Positions 1-6,295 of a stretch of 9,140 bases of DNA are shown here, piece by piece. The stretch is taken from contig JAHECH010000122.1 of assembly GCA_024641835.1 (NCBI GenBank), forward strand, positions 1-9,140, in the 5' to 3' direction. Each line of letters begins with the position of its first letter. Position 1 is the first letter of the stretch. A program made the position numbers and the translations under genes. The stretch is from Deltaproteobacteria bacterium (GTDB lineage Bacteria > Desulfobacterota > DSM-4660 > Desulfatiglandales > HGW-15). The notes under the pieces are model-generated. The model was not told the DNA's origin. It searched no databases and was given only the letters and a program-made list of their open reading frames with translations.

Positions 1-906
1 GGCACTGGCACGCATCTCGGAACCAGCATCTTTCGCGTGCTCCCTCTAGGCGTTCCAAAGGTGATGGTCTCCACCGTGGCATCCCGGAACATGGCAAATA
101 CGGTGGGCACCAAAGATATCACCATGATCCACAGCGTCGTCGATCTCCTCGGAGTCAACAGCATCTCAGGGATGATCCTCGAAAAGGCCGCCGGCGCCGT
201 GTGCGGAATGGTGAACAGCCATTGGCATGGCCCCCTCCAGAAGAAGCGCATAGCCCTTACTTTTTTCGGTTTCATCACCAAGGGAGCTGAGGAGGTCAAG
301 CGCTCTTTGGAAAAGCGGGGCTATGAAGTGATCCCTTTTCACGCTAGCGGCACAGGGGGGATGGCCATGGAAGAACTCGCCTCCGAGGGTTATTTTGATG
401 GTATCCTGGATTTTGCCATCCACGAACTGGCTGACCATCTCATGGGAGGTTACTGCGGCGGCATCGGGCCGCAAAGGCTTGAGCCACCTCAGGGACGAAG
501 CATTCCCCGCCTCGTCGTTCCAGGTGGGATGGATTGTGCTGTCCTGGAGTTCACGCGCGACACAGTGCCTCAGAAGTTCAAGACCCGTAAGCTCTTCTTC
601 TATGATTTCCGCTCCGCCATCCGTTTGAACAAAAAGGAGACTACATGGCTCGCCGCTCAGCTCGCCCAAAAGCTGAGTCTTGACCCCTCTCATGTAAAAG
701 TGCTGGTACCAAAGAAGGGCTTCTCGGAGGCTGATCATGTGAACGGCCCATTGTTCGATCCACCCATGAACAGGCAATTTGTCAGGGCTTTAAGAAAAGA
801 TCTGAATCCCTCGGTGGAGTTGAAGGAGGTGGATTTTCACATCAATGACCCCGGCTTTGCCCGGCTCGCAGCAGAGGTGATGGACGCCATGGTCCGACAG
901 AGCTGA
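1..906 (+). CDS. Tm-1-like ATP-binding (UPF0261) protein, 5'-truncated by window edge
   Basis: The reading frame is open from base 1, so the gene begins upstream; about 301 residues are present, whereas UPF0261 proteins are usually near 400. The first visible residues (GTGTHLGTSIFRVLPLGVPK) and the following VMVSTVAS match the conserved glycine-rich and 'PxGVPKxMVSTxAS' block of Tm-1-like proteins. Further family hallmarks are an FHASGTGGMAMEE stretch, GILDFAIHELADHLMGG, a VVPGGMDCA block and the C-terminal DFHINDPGFA. The family is named for the tomato Tm-1 resistance protein, whose N-terminal domain binds ATP; the bacterial members have no settled reaction that I know of. There is no signal peptide or membrane segment in the visible part. 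The stop is followed after 36 bp by the enoyl-CoA hydratase gene on the same strand, so the two are probably co-transcribed. Family assignment is secure; biological role is unknown. Confidence 0.9.
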   Translation, partial: GTGTHLGTSIFRVLPLGVPKVMVSTVASRNMANTVGTKDITMIHSVVDLLGVNSISGMILEKAAGAVCGMVNSHWHGPLQKKRIALTFFGFITKGAEEVKRSLEKRGYEVIPFHASGTGGMAMEELASEGYFDGILDFAIHELADHLMGGYCGGIGPQRLEPPQGRSIPRLVVPGGMDCAVLEFTRDTVPQKFKTRKLFFYDFRSAIRLNKKETTWLAAQLAQKLSLDPSHVKVLVPKKGFSEADHVNGPLFDPPMNRQFVRALRKDLNPSVELKEVDFHINDPGFARLAAEVMDAMVRQS

Positions 907-942
907 GCGAAGCGGATGGAGAGATACTGAAAGGAGGCACCC

Positions 943-1704
943 ATGCCTGCCGTTCTATACAAAAGAGAGGGTCCAATCACGACAATCACCCTCAATCGAC
1001 CCGATACACGGAATCGTATCGATGCCGACATCTTCAGCGGTTTAAACACGGCGCTTACGAACTTTCGAGACGACCCTGAAGCCTTGGCTGCAATCGTCAC
1101 TGCCTCTGGCGAGGCCTTTTCGGACGGTGCCCACCATGAGAAGCTCTTGCGACCCTGGGCTGAGGGATCCTTTGAGGTTCCTTCGAGCATCATGAGGGGC
1201 CTCGAAATCTGGAAGCCTCTGATCGCCGCTGTCAACGGCCCGGCCAGGGGAGGAGGCGTTGAGATCGCACTAGCCTGCGACATTCGGATTCTTTCCGAAA
1301 CCGCAACCCTCCAATTGCCTGAGGCCGGGCGAGGGTTGATCCCAGGCTGGGGAGGGACGCAGAGACTGCCGCGCATGGTCCCACAGGCTAAAGCAGCGGA
1401 GATCATCTTCTTAGGCGTTCCCATGAGTGCCGAAGAAGCCTATCGCCTCGGGCTTGTCAATAAAGTCGTCCCCCGGGATCAGTTGTTGTCGACAGCCACC
1501 GAATGGGCGGCCAAGATCTGCGAAAAGGGCCCCCTAGCCATCCGGAGGGCCAAGGAGGCCATGATTCGGGGAAGGGAGATGCCTCTCGAGAACGGATTGC
1601 GTTTGGAGCTCGCCTTCTTCGAGGAGATGCTACATAGCGAGGATTATCAGGAAGGACTTCGGGCACTCGCCGAGGGAAGAAAACCCAAATACCAGGGACG
1701 ATAA
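943..1704 (+). CDS. Enoyl-CoA hydratase/isomerase (crotonase) family protein
   Basis: This is a 253-residue protein of normal crotonase length, started at an ATG with a strong AAAGGAGG site (930-937) five bases upstream. The family hydrates 2-enoyl-CoA thioesters or isomerises them, in fatty-acid, amino-acid or aromatic-ring CoA pathways in the cytoplasm. Core motifs are VNGPARGGGVEIALACDIRI (residues 97-116) and LPEAGRGLIPGWGGTQRLPR (125-144). Glu107 and Glu127 are 20 residues apart, matching the catalytic Glu144/Glu164 pair of rat mitochondrial enoyl-CoA hydratase, so true hydratase chemistry is plausible; Gly104 corresponds to the oxyanion-hole glycine. Odd point: the usual 'AGAD' oxyanion segment reads D61-G62-A63-H64. 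The gene follows the UPF0261 gene closely and the radical SAM gene begins 49 bp downstream. The exact substrate cannot be assigned. Confidence 0.93.
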   Translation: MPAVLYKREGPITTITLNRPDTRNRIDADIFSGLNTALTNFRDDPEALAAIVTASGEAFSDGAHHEKLLRPWAEGSFEVPSSIMRGLEIWKPLIAAVNGPARGGGVEIALACDIRILSETATLQLPEAGRGLIPGWGGTQRLPRMVPQAKAAEIIFLGVPMSAEEAYRLGLVNKVVPRDQLLSTATEWAAKICEKGPLAIRRAKEAMIRGREMPLENGLRLELAFFEEMLHSEDYQEGLRALAEGRKPKYQGR

Positions 1705-1753
1705 ACAGAAGCCCCCGATTTGACATTTGGCCGATGGAGCATAAATTTGAAGC

Positions 1754-2692
1754 ATGCGCAGAACGTATGATTCCGAAACAGGAGAGGGCAATCCAGCCGA
1801 CCCCGCATTGGAGTTCGAAGGGATGCATTATGAGGGGACCTGCATCCGCCCACCCCCCGAAGCCTCCAGCATCCTTCTTCAGGTAACCTTGGGCTGCTCC
1901 CATAACAAGTGCACCTTCTGTGGAACCTATAAAGATAAACGATTTGGGATCAAGGATGATCGCATTGTTCTGAGCGATATCCTGTTCGCATCAAAGTACA
2001 TGAAAAACCAGGACAGGGCATTTCTCATGGATGGAGATGCCCTGATTATTCCCCAGAAAAGGTTGGTGTGGATCCTTGAGCAAATCAATGAGCATCTCCC
2101 TTGGGTCAAAGGGGTAGGCTCCTATGCCAATACCAAAAGCATCACCCTGAAATCTGTCCGGGAGTTGATCGATCTCAGAGGGAAAGGCTTAGACAGGATC
2201 TACCTTGGTGTTGAGACGGGTGATGACGAGATCCGAAGAGAAGTCAACAAGGGTTTCACTGCCCGGCAGTGCTCTGAGATGGGCAAGAAGGTCAAGGATG
2301 CAGGCATGCACCTTACGGTCATGGTGCTTCTCGGAATCGCAGGCCGGGAAAAATCTCTTGACCATGCCAGGGCAACTGGAGTGCTCTTGAGCGCCATGGA
2401 TCCCGACCATGTTGCGGCGTTGACTGTGATCCCTATATCAGGCACCCCCTTTTGGGATCGGATTGAAAGGGGCGAGTTGGAACTGCCGGATGAGAAGGGT
2501 ATGCTCTATGAAATGAGGGAGATGATCGCCCACACGACCCTGAAAGGCGGTACTTTTGCCTCCAATCATGCATCCAACTACCTTTCGATCAAGGTGCGAC
2601 TCCCAGCGGGCAAACAGGAGGCTCTTCGCTTGATCGACGCGGCGCTCGAGGGGAAGATCGGGCTTAAGCCGGAGTGGATGCGGGCATTCTAG
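1754..2692 (+). CDS. Radical SAM protein with CX4CX2C cluster motif
   Basis: A 312-residue cytoplasmic radical SAM enzyme. The [4Fe-4S]-binding cysteines are C48, C53 and C56 in GCSHNKCTFCGTYK; the spacing is CX4CX2C, one residue longer than the classical CX3CX2C. Supporting SAM-barrel features are FLMDGDAL (90-97), YLGVETGDDEIRREVNKG (150-167), where GVETG is the usual SAM-contact strand, and VLLGIAG (191-197). The chain ends shortly after the barrel and there is no obvious extra Fe-S domain or B12-binding domain. The start at 1754 lacks a clear Shine-Dalgarno; an alternative ATG lies at 1823 (Met24), still upstream of the cluster motif. It follows the hydratase gene by 49 bp and is the last gene before the hairpin at 2727-2757. 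The reaction is unknown: I recognise the superfamily but not a characterised subfamily. Confidence 0.9.
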   Translation: MRRTYDSETGEGNPADPALEFEGMHYEGTCIRPPPEASSILLQVTLGCSHNKCTFCGTYKDKRFGIKDDRIVLSDILFASKYMKNQDRAFLMDGDALIIPQKRLVWILEQINEHLPWVKGVGSYANTKSITLKSVRELIDLRGKGLDRIYLGVETGDDEIRREVNKGFTARQCSEMGKKVKDAGMHLTVMVLLGIAGREKSLDHARATGVLLSAMDPDHVAALTVIPISGTPFWDRIERGELELPDEKGMLYEMREMIAHTTLKGGTFASNHASNYLSIKVRLPAGKQEALRLIDAALEGKIGLKPEWMRAF

Positions 2693-2726
2693 CAGGTTTT
2701 TTTGCGTATCATGCTACTGGAAACGA

Positions 2727-2757
2727 AGCGGCCACCCTGGTAGACGGGGTGGCCGCT
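2727..2757. terminator. Bidirectional hairpin terminator between convergent genes
   Basis: A perfect 11-bp stem (AGCGGCCACCC at 2727-2737 pairing with GGGTGGCCGCT at 2747-2757) closes a 9-base loop. It lies midway between the stop of the radical SAM gene (2692) and the stop of the minus-strand gene (2776), where a shared terminator is expected. There is no downstream T-run on either strand; a T7 run at 2697-2703 lies upstream of the stem in the plus direction and so does not make this a classical intrinsic terminator for that strand. The hairpin itself is certain, its termination role is inferred. Confidence 0.65.
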
Positions 2758-2775
2758 CTATTAAGGCAGTGACCA

Positions 2776-4458
2776 TCATTTATCCAGAATATAGACGACA
2801 CCTAAGTCTCCATCGATCCTCACTTTCTGCCCTGTTTTGATCTTTTGCGTTGCCTGCAGACATCCCGCCACACAGGGGATACCATATTCTCTTGCCATGA
2901 TGACCGGGTGGGACAGAGCCCCGCCGCCATCGGTGATGAGGCCCTTGATGAAACTGAAGGCCACGGTCCATGCTGCAGAGGTCCCAGGTGCGACAAGGAT
3001 TTCTCCGTCCATCAGTTCGGAGAGTCTGTGCGCTCCCATGATGACCCTCGCTTTTCCTTCGACGATCCCAGGGGCTGCAGCAGCACCGTAAAGATCGGCC
3101 TTGAGTTCTTCTCTTACGATCGGCAGCTGGGTCGACACGGAAAGAGTGGGATCGCTTTTCAAAACCTCCCCTGCCTTCTCTATATTTCCATAGAAGGGGG
3201 GCGGATCCAATTTGAGCGCTTTTTCCCATGCTTCCTTTCTTCTCTCCACATAAGGACGCAGGTTGACATCTCCCATAGGAACAGCCGCCTTCCTGATCTC
3301 GTGGGCATGGAGGAAATGGATGTCTTCAGGGGAGTCGATGCACCCGGCTTCGGCAAAGCGCCTTCCGATCTCAGTGACGATACACCGGCCCAGAGACCCC
3401 ACGTAGAAATCACAAAAATAGGTATGATCTTCGCTCCAGTAACCCGATTTTTGCGCCGATTTCATTAAGGTGCCGAACCACTCCCTCTGGTCAAGAGGCA
3501 ATTTGGCCAGCACTTCCTTTTCCGCTTGCTGCCTTTTCTCGACGAGGCGCTGCCGTTCCTTATCAAAAGCAAATGATTTCTGGTGCATGAGCACCTTCAC
3601 CCGCCCGATGGCCAGGGAAGGTTTTTCAATCCACGCAGGGTTGTCATACGCATGCATCCGTTCACATCGCCATCCGTGCTCCATGAGGAATTCCCTGTAT
3701 GCCTTCAGCCATTTTTTCCCTTGATCGCTCTTTTCAAGTTCTTTCAATACCTCATCATTGTCCTCGACCTTGAAGGCGCCTTCCAAACCCATCTCAAAGG
3801 CCTTTCTTGAAATCCTCCACAATTCCCTGACCACAATGGTGTCCTGAGCCTCGAAACCGCCCATCAGCGCACTGAAATCCGGATCAATAGGGGCTTGCTT
3901 GCCGAAGATCTCGTACCACATCTGCTGGAACAGCCCATTGATATAGTTGGTGGCCACCAGGGTAAGCATGTGTGTCTCGGCTTCCTTGCGGTTTATGACG
4001 AAGGCGTAATCGAGGAAGAACTTGAGCAGTTCGATGTTGCTGAGCTTCTTAATGTCATCCCACTCCCGCAGGCCATACGATTCCTTGTACTTTCTGTACG
4101 TCTCCATCAATTCCATTTTAAGAGGATTCCACACGCCATCGAAATCCTCTATGAAGGGTTTAATCTTTTTCCTGAAGATCGGTTCACGGGCCTTGGCTTC
4201 TTCTTTGGTCGTCCTGAGGGCTGTGAGATAGAGGTATCCCTCCCTCACGCGATAGCCCCAACCCTTCGTGGTAGGCAATTGAAGGGTCTCTGCGGCATTC
4301 ATGATGGCATAGACATACCAGTACCAGCCGATGCCCAGATACAGGGGCTTCAGAGGAGGTTTCCCATGGACAAGATCACACAAGAGAACATCCCAGACCT
4401 TGGTGTCCCGCTCATCATCGAATTCATAAAAGGTGAGATCATACGCAGGATGTAACAT
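2776..4458 (-). CDS. PEP-utilising-enzyme mobile (phosphohistidine) domain protein, phenylphosphate synthase subunit 1-like
   Basis: A 560-residue, about 64-kDa protein. The C-terminal ~90 residues are the swivelling phosphohistidine domain of PEP synthase/pyruvate phosphate dikinase: AAAPGIVEGKARVI, then ILVAPGTSAAW, then GGGALSHPVIMAREYGIPCV, in which His517 is the phosphorylated histidine. Before it (about 338-390) is a linker with YWSEDH and SPEDIHFLHAHEI, typical of PEP-synthase-like and rifampicin-phosphotransferase-like proteins. The first ~340 residues are helical-looking and rich in aromatics; they are probably the acceptor-binding part. There is no ATP-grasp domain and no C-terminal PEP/pyruvate TIM barrel. 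This is the layout of the larger essential phenylphosphate synthase subunit; the matching ATP-binding subunit is encoded at 7056-8078. The start is set at 4458 (MLHPAYDL) because AAAGGAGG lies 7 bases upstream; an ATG at 4503 would add 15 residues but places that site inside the gene. The acceptor is unknown. Confidence 0.88.
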   Translation of the reverse strand: MLHPAYDLTFYEFDDERDTKVWDVLLCDLVHGKPPLKPLYLGIGWYWYVYAIMNAAETLQLPTTKGWGYRVREGYLYLTALRTTKEEAKAREPIFRKKIKPFIEDFDGVWNPLKMELMETYRKYKESYGLREWDDIKKLSNIELLKFFLDYAFVINRKEAETHMLTLVATNYINGLFQQMWYEIFGKQAPIDPDFSALMGGFEAQDTIVVRELWRISRKAFEMGLEGAFKVEDNDEVLKELEKSDQGKKWLKAYREFLMEHGWRCERMHAYDNPAWIEKPSLAIGRVKVLMHQKSFAFDKERQRLVEKRQQAEKEVLAKLPLDQREWFGTLMKSAQKSGYWSEDHTYFCDFYVGSLGRCIVTEIGRRFAEAGCIDSPEDIHFLHAHEIRKAAVPMGDVNLRPYVERRKEAWEKALKLDPPPFYGNIEKAGEVLKSDPTLSVSTQLPIVREELKADLYGAAAAPGIVEGKARVIMGAHRLSELMDGEILVAPGTSAAWTVAFSFIKGLITDGGGALSHPVIMAREYGIPCVAGCLQATQKIKTGQKVRIDGDLGVVYILDK

Positions 4459-4603
4459 CTTCGTTCCTCCTTTCATTCTTTTGAATCCATCCCTTCCGCA
4501 CATGGTTCATGATCGAATCGCCATTCACCAGAATGCAGGCCTTCGGCCGCTGCCAAACGATTCTCATGAACGGCGTCATCTTCGAGCGATCGATCTTATA
4601 CAT
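4439..4603 (-). CDS. Possible small protein ORF overlapping the start of the phosphohistidine-protein gene
   Basis: A 54-codon minus-strand frame (starting MYKIDRSKMTPFMRIVWQRP) ends 20 bases inside the downstream gene, in a different frame, so that its stop lies just after the ATG at 4458; this could allow translational coupling. Codon third positions are mostly G or C, as in real genes nearby, and nothing is coded on the other strand to cause that as a shadow. An in-frame ATG at 4654 would extend it to 71 codons but directly follows a stop codon and has no ribosome binding site; the ATG at 4603 has only a weak GGGAAG 7 bases upstream. I do not recognise the product. It may equally be a chance frame in the leader or a gene remnant. 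Confidence 0.25.
   Translation of the reverse strand: MYKIDRSKMTPFMRIVWQRPKACILVNGDSIMNHVRKGWIQKNERRNEDVTSCV
4466..4473 (-). promoter_or_regulatory. Ribosome binding site fixing the start of the phosphohistidine-protein gene
   Basis: On the minus strand the bases read AAAGGAGG, 7 bases before the ATG at 4458. This near-perfect site argues for the 4458 start over the in-frame ATG at 4503. Confidence 0.85.
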
Positions 4604-4864
4604 AAAGAGCTTCCCATGATGCACAGAAGTTACAAACGAAGAGTCCAAGTTCATCTATTCGGAAAGAGCATGATCTATGGAAGCGGTTCTCCACCACACA
4701 CATCGCTTGGGGCGCCGAAGGAACATTTGAATTCCGACGTTTAAGGCAAAGATTAGACAACTGACCGTACTCAGAGAGGAAGACCTTCCCCTTCAGAACA
4801 GAAATGAATGTTTCCCGGTAACCTTCCGTAGTCTTGCTAAGATTCTCTTCTTGGAAGTATGATC

Positions 4865-4893
4865 TATTTAAACCCTTGTTTCCTCACTGTCAA
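4865..4893 (-). promoter_or_regulatory. Candidate promoter facing the phosphohistidine-protein gene
   Basis: The left repeat arm gives a perfect TTGACA on the minus strand (4893-4888) preceded by a T7 run. A 17-base spacer leads to TAAATA (4870-4865), only 3 of 6 matches to a sigma-70 -10 box. If real, the transcript would have a leader of roughly 400 bases before the ATG at 4458. Confidence 0.3.
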
Positions 4894-5132
4894 CAAAAAA
4901 AGGCTATCGGGGTTGTCCTCTGGATAGGGGACTCGGTGTTTCTTATACCCGCTGAGCAGGTAAAGAGAGACTCGCGCATTCCCAGGATGCTTCCTTAAGG
5001 GCACAGGTAAATTCGTGTTCTCTTCCGTAACCTCTCCTTTGGAGAAACGGTTCCACTTGATCGGGATCTCCGAAGGATAATGAGCGAAGGAGACTCGCGG
5101 GCCCTTTTTTTGTTGACAATTTGGAAACAAGG
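4874..5132. repeat. 259-bp segment bounded by 30-bp inverted repeats
   Basis: The left arm (4874-4903) and the reverse complement of the right arm (5103-5132) match at 27 of 30 positions. Both contain CCTTGTTTCC and TGTCAACAAAAAAAGG in that order, separated by four bases in which the mismatches lie. The identity stops sharply at both edges. The intervening 199 bp shows no comparable symmetry. Each arm is also an imperfect palindrome (CCTT...TTGTT versus AACAAGG). There is no clean flanking target-site duplication; a TCTATTT occurs a few bases outside each end (4863-4869 and 5135-5141) but is not adjacent to the arms. It could be a pair of identical operators/promoters facing outward, or the termini of a small non-autonomous element. 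Confidence 0.8.
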
Positions 5133-5142
5133 AGTCTATTTT
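5113..5142 (+). promoter_or_regulatory. Candidate promoter facing the DUF2284 gene
   Basis: The right repeat arm gives a perfect TTGACA at 5113-5118, preceded by a T7 run that could act as an upstream element. An 18-base spacer leads to TATTTT (5137-5142), 4 of 6 matches to the -10 consensus. It would drive the DUF2284 gene and perhaps the genes after it. Confidence 0.4.
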
Positions 5143-5292
5143 GCCCGAAAGCAGGATAAGACGCTCGTCTCCATCGAATGTGCACCTTGTGCCCATACTC
5201 GCTGATTTTCCTACCCATAGGGGATGAATCGGTGCCCTACTCATGTTTTCGGATTTCTCCGGAACTCCGGAGGGCAAGACCAGGGGGAGGTA

Positions 5293-5952
5293 ATGCCGGC
5301 AGGTCAACCAGGTCCTTCAACATTAATAGCACTCAAAATCCCTGAGGATAAGCTGCGAAGAGACCTGGAGCTCTTCAAGCGGAAAGCCATCGAGCTTGGC
5401 GCCTCAATGGCTGAAGTTATTCCCGCCGATTGGGTTCAAATCGATGAGAGGGTAAGGCTTAAGTGCGCCATCCCCCTCTGTCCAAACCATGATAAGAGCA
5501 TCTTTTGCCCGCCCCATACGCCATCCCTGGATTTCATGAGAAAGGCGTTGTCTCGATACGGCCATGCCATATTATTCGCTCTTGAGGTCATTCCCGTAGA
5601 CCACTTTGCGGTTCGATCCGTAGAACGCCACGCGGCCGCCGATTGGACCAGGAAATCTTTCGAGATTGTGGGGACCTTGGAGACCCTCGCCTTCGGAAGC
5701 GGGTATTACCTTGCCATGGGCTTTGCTCAGGGCAGCTGCAGAAAGGCGCTGTGTGGGCAAGAGAAATGCCTCCTGCTTGGGGGCGGCAACTGCCCTTACC
5801 CGCTCAAGGCTCGACCGTCCATGGAAGCAGTGGGAATGGATGTCTATGGACTGGTCACCAAGGTCGGCTGGGAAATCTATCCGATTTACAGAAGTGTTAA
5901 TCCTGCGGAAGTGTCGAGGGCCTTGTCCGTAGGGATCGTTTTTGTGCACTAG
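5293..5952 (+). CDS. DUF2284 cysteine-rich putative metal-binding protein
   Basis: A 219-residue cytoplasmic protein with the DUF2284 pattern: VRLKCAIPLCPNHDKSIFCP carries C58, C63 and C72, followed by PPHTP; a second cluster GSCRKALCGQEKC and GGGNCPYP carries C149, C154, C159 and C167; then comes the signature ARPSMEAVGMDVYG (173-186). Seven ordered cysteines suggest one or two Fe-S or other metal centres; the family has no established reaction that I know of, although it is common in anaerobes. The start at 5293 is chosen because a GGGGAGG lies just upstream, though its spacing of two bases is unusually tight; an in-frame ATG at 5224 would add 23 residues without family resemblance and has no usable site. 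The stop at 5950-5952 abuts the MITE-like repeat. It sits between the two halves of the split dikinase, which may mean a maturation or electron-transfer role; that is inference only. Confidence 0.85.
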   Translation: MPAGQPGPSTLIALKIPEDKLRRDLELFKRKAIELGASMAEVIPADWVQIDERVRLKCAIPLCPNHDKSIFCPPHTPSLDFMRKALSRYGHAILFALEVIPVDHFAVRSVERHAAADWTRKSFEIVGTLETLAFGSGYYLAMGFAQGSCRKALCGQEKCLLLGGGNCPYPLKARPSMEAVGMDVYGLVTKVGWEIYPIYRSVNPAEVSRALSVGIVFVH

Positions 5953-6226
5953 CAGGCTGCTGAAGAACGCCCATCTCCGGCGTTTCCCTCACCCCTCGCC
6001 CTGTTAAATTCTCGCGATGCGAGACGGCAAAGCCGATTTAACAGGGCGAGTCGCTGCGACGTACAGGAGATACGAGGGCGCAAGGCACAGGGCACACGCC
6101 ACACGGAAAAGAACTTCAGCCTGCCTTGTCTTTCCGTGAACCGTTAACCGTGAGCCTTAAGCCGTCATCACGCCTCGCTCTTCTGGATTTCGGGAGCCTC
6201 GGATCTGGACGTTTTTGAGCAGCCTG
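5953..6226. repeat. MITE-like intergenic repeat with imperfect terminal inverted repeats
   Basis: The ends are CAGGCTGCTGAAGAACG (5953-5969) and, on the reverse strand, CAGGCTGCTCAAAAACG (6226-6210), 15 of 17 identical. The element fills almost all of the 343-bp gap between the DUF2284 and RutB-like genes and starts at the base after the stop codon. It contains the branched fold at 5995-6050 and a further inverted pair, CACGGAAA (6102-6109) with TTTCCGTG (6131-6138). There is no transposase frame. The CAGGCTGCTGAA end resembles a dispersed intergenic repeat that I associate with deltaproteobacterial genomes; copy number here cannot be judged. Confidence 0.6.
5995..6050. repeat. Perfect three-way-junction inverted repeat
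   Basis: A perfect 15-bp outer stem (CTCGCCCTGTTAAAT at 5995-6009 with ATTTAACAGGGCGAG at 6036-6050) encloses two inner hairpins that fill the interior with no unpaired base between stems: TCTCGC/GCGAGA with a GAT loop (6010-6024) and CGGC/GCCG with an AAA loop (6025-6035). It lies inside the MITE-like repeat. The symmetry works on either strand, so it could fold as RNA or extrude as a cruciform in DNA. Confidence 0.85.
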
Positions 6227-6295
6227 TAAGCAGGGGCGTCAGCAACCGGATAGCGGAGTGATAGAGCATATGGAGGCGATCGGAAGGCAGGCGTT

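Larger units (their letters stand above)
4604..5292. other. Long intergenic region without a recognisable gene
   Basis: Nearly 700 bases without a recognisable product. It holds the 30-bp inverted repeat (4874-4903 / 5103-5132) with its outward TTGACA hexamers and, on the minus strand, several open but unrecognisable frames: one ending at 4864 that begins near 5307, and another running from about 4880 to about 4600 with no good start codon. Their amino-acid sequences match no family I know, they lack ribosome binding sites, and the first would run through both repeat arms. The region may be a regulatory intergenic space between divergent genes, the relic of a small mobile element, or a decayed gene. 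Confidence 0.6.

Noticed and set aside
166..777. 203-codon open frame on the minus strand
   Set aside because: It lies wholly opposite the UPF0261 gene, whose conserved motifs are unmistakable; the product resembles nothing and is a shadow.
2661..2670. Perfect 10-bp palindrome GGCTTAAGCC before a T7 run (2697-2703)
   Set aside because: It lies inside the radical SAM coding sequence and the T-run is 26 bases away, so it is not an intrinsic terminator.
2845..3468. 207-codon plus-strand frame
   Set aside because: Antisense shadow of the phosphohistidine-protein gene; no family motif and no ribosome binding site.
3895..4455. 186-codon plus-strand frame
   Set aside because: Also antisense to the phosphohistidine-protein gene, with no recognisable content.
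4967..5099. Direct repeat GAGACTCGCG at 4967-4976 and 5090-5099
   Set aside because: Only ten bases and two copies; plausible by chance and without visible context.
4864..5307. 147-codon minus-strand frame through the inverted repeat
   Set aside because: It runs through both repeat arms, has no clear ribosome binding site, and its product matches nothing I know; more likely chance or relic than a gene.
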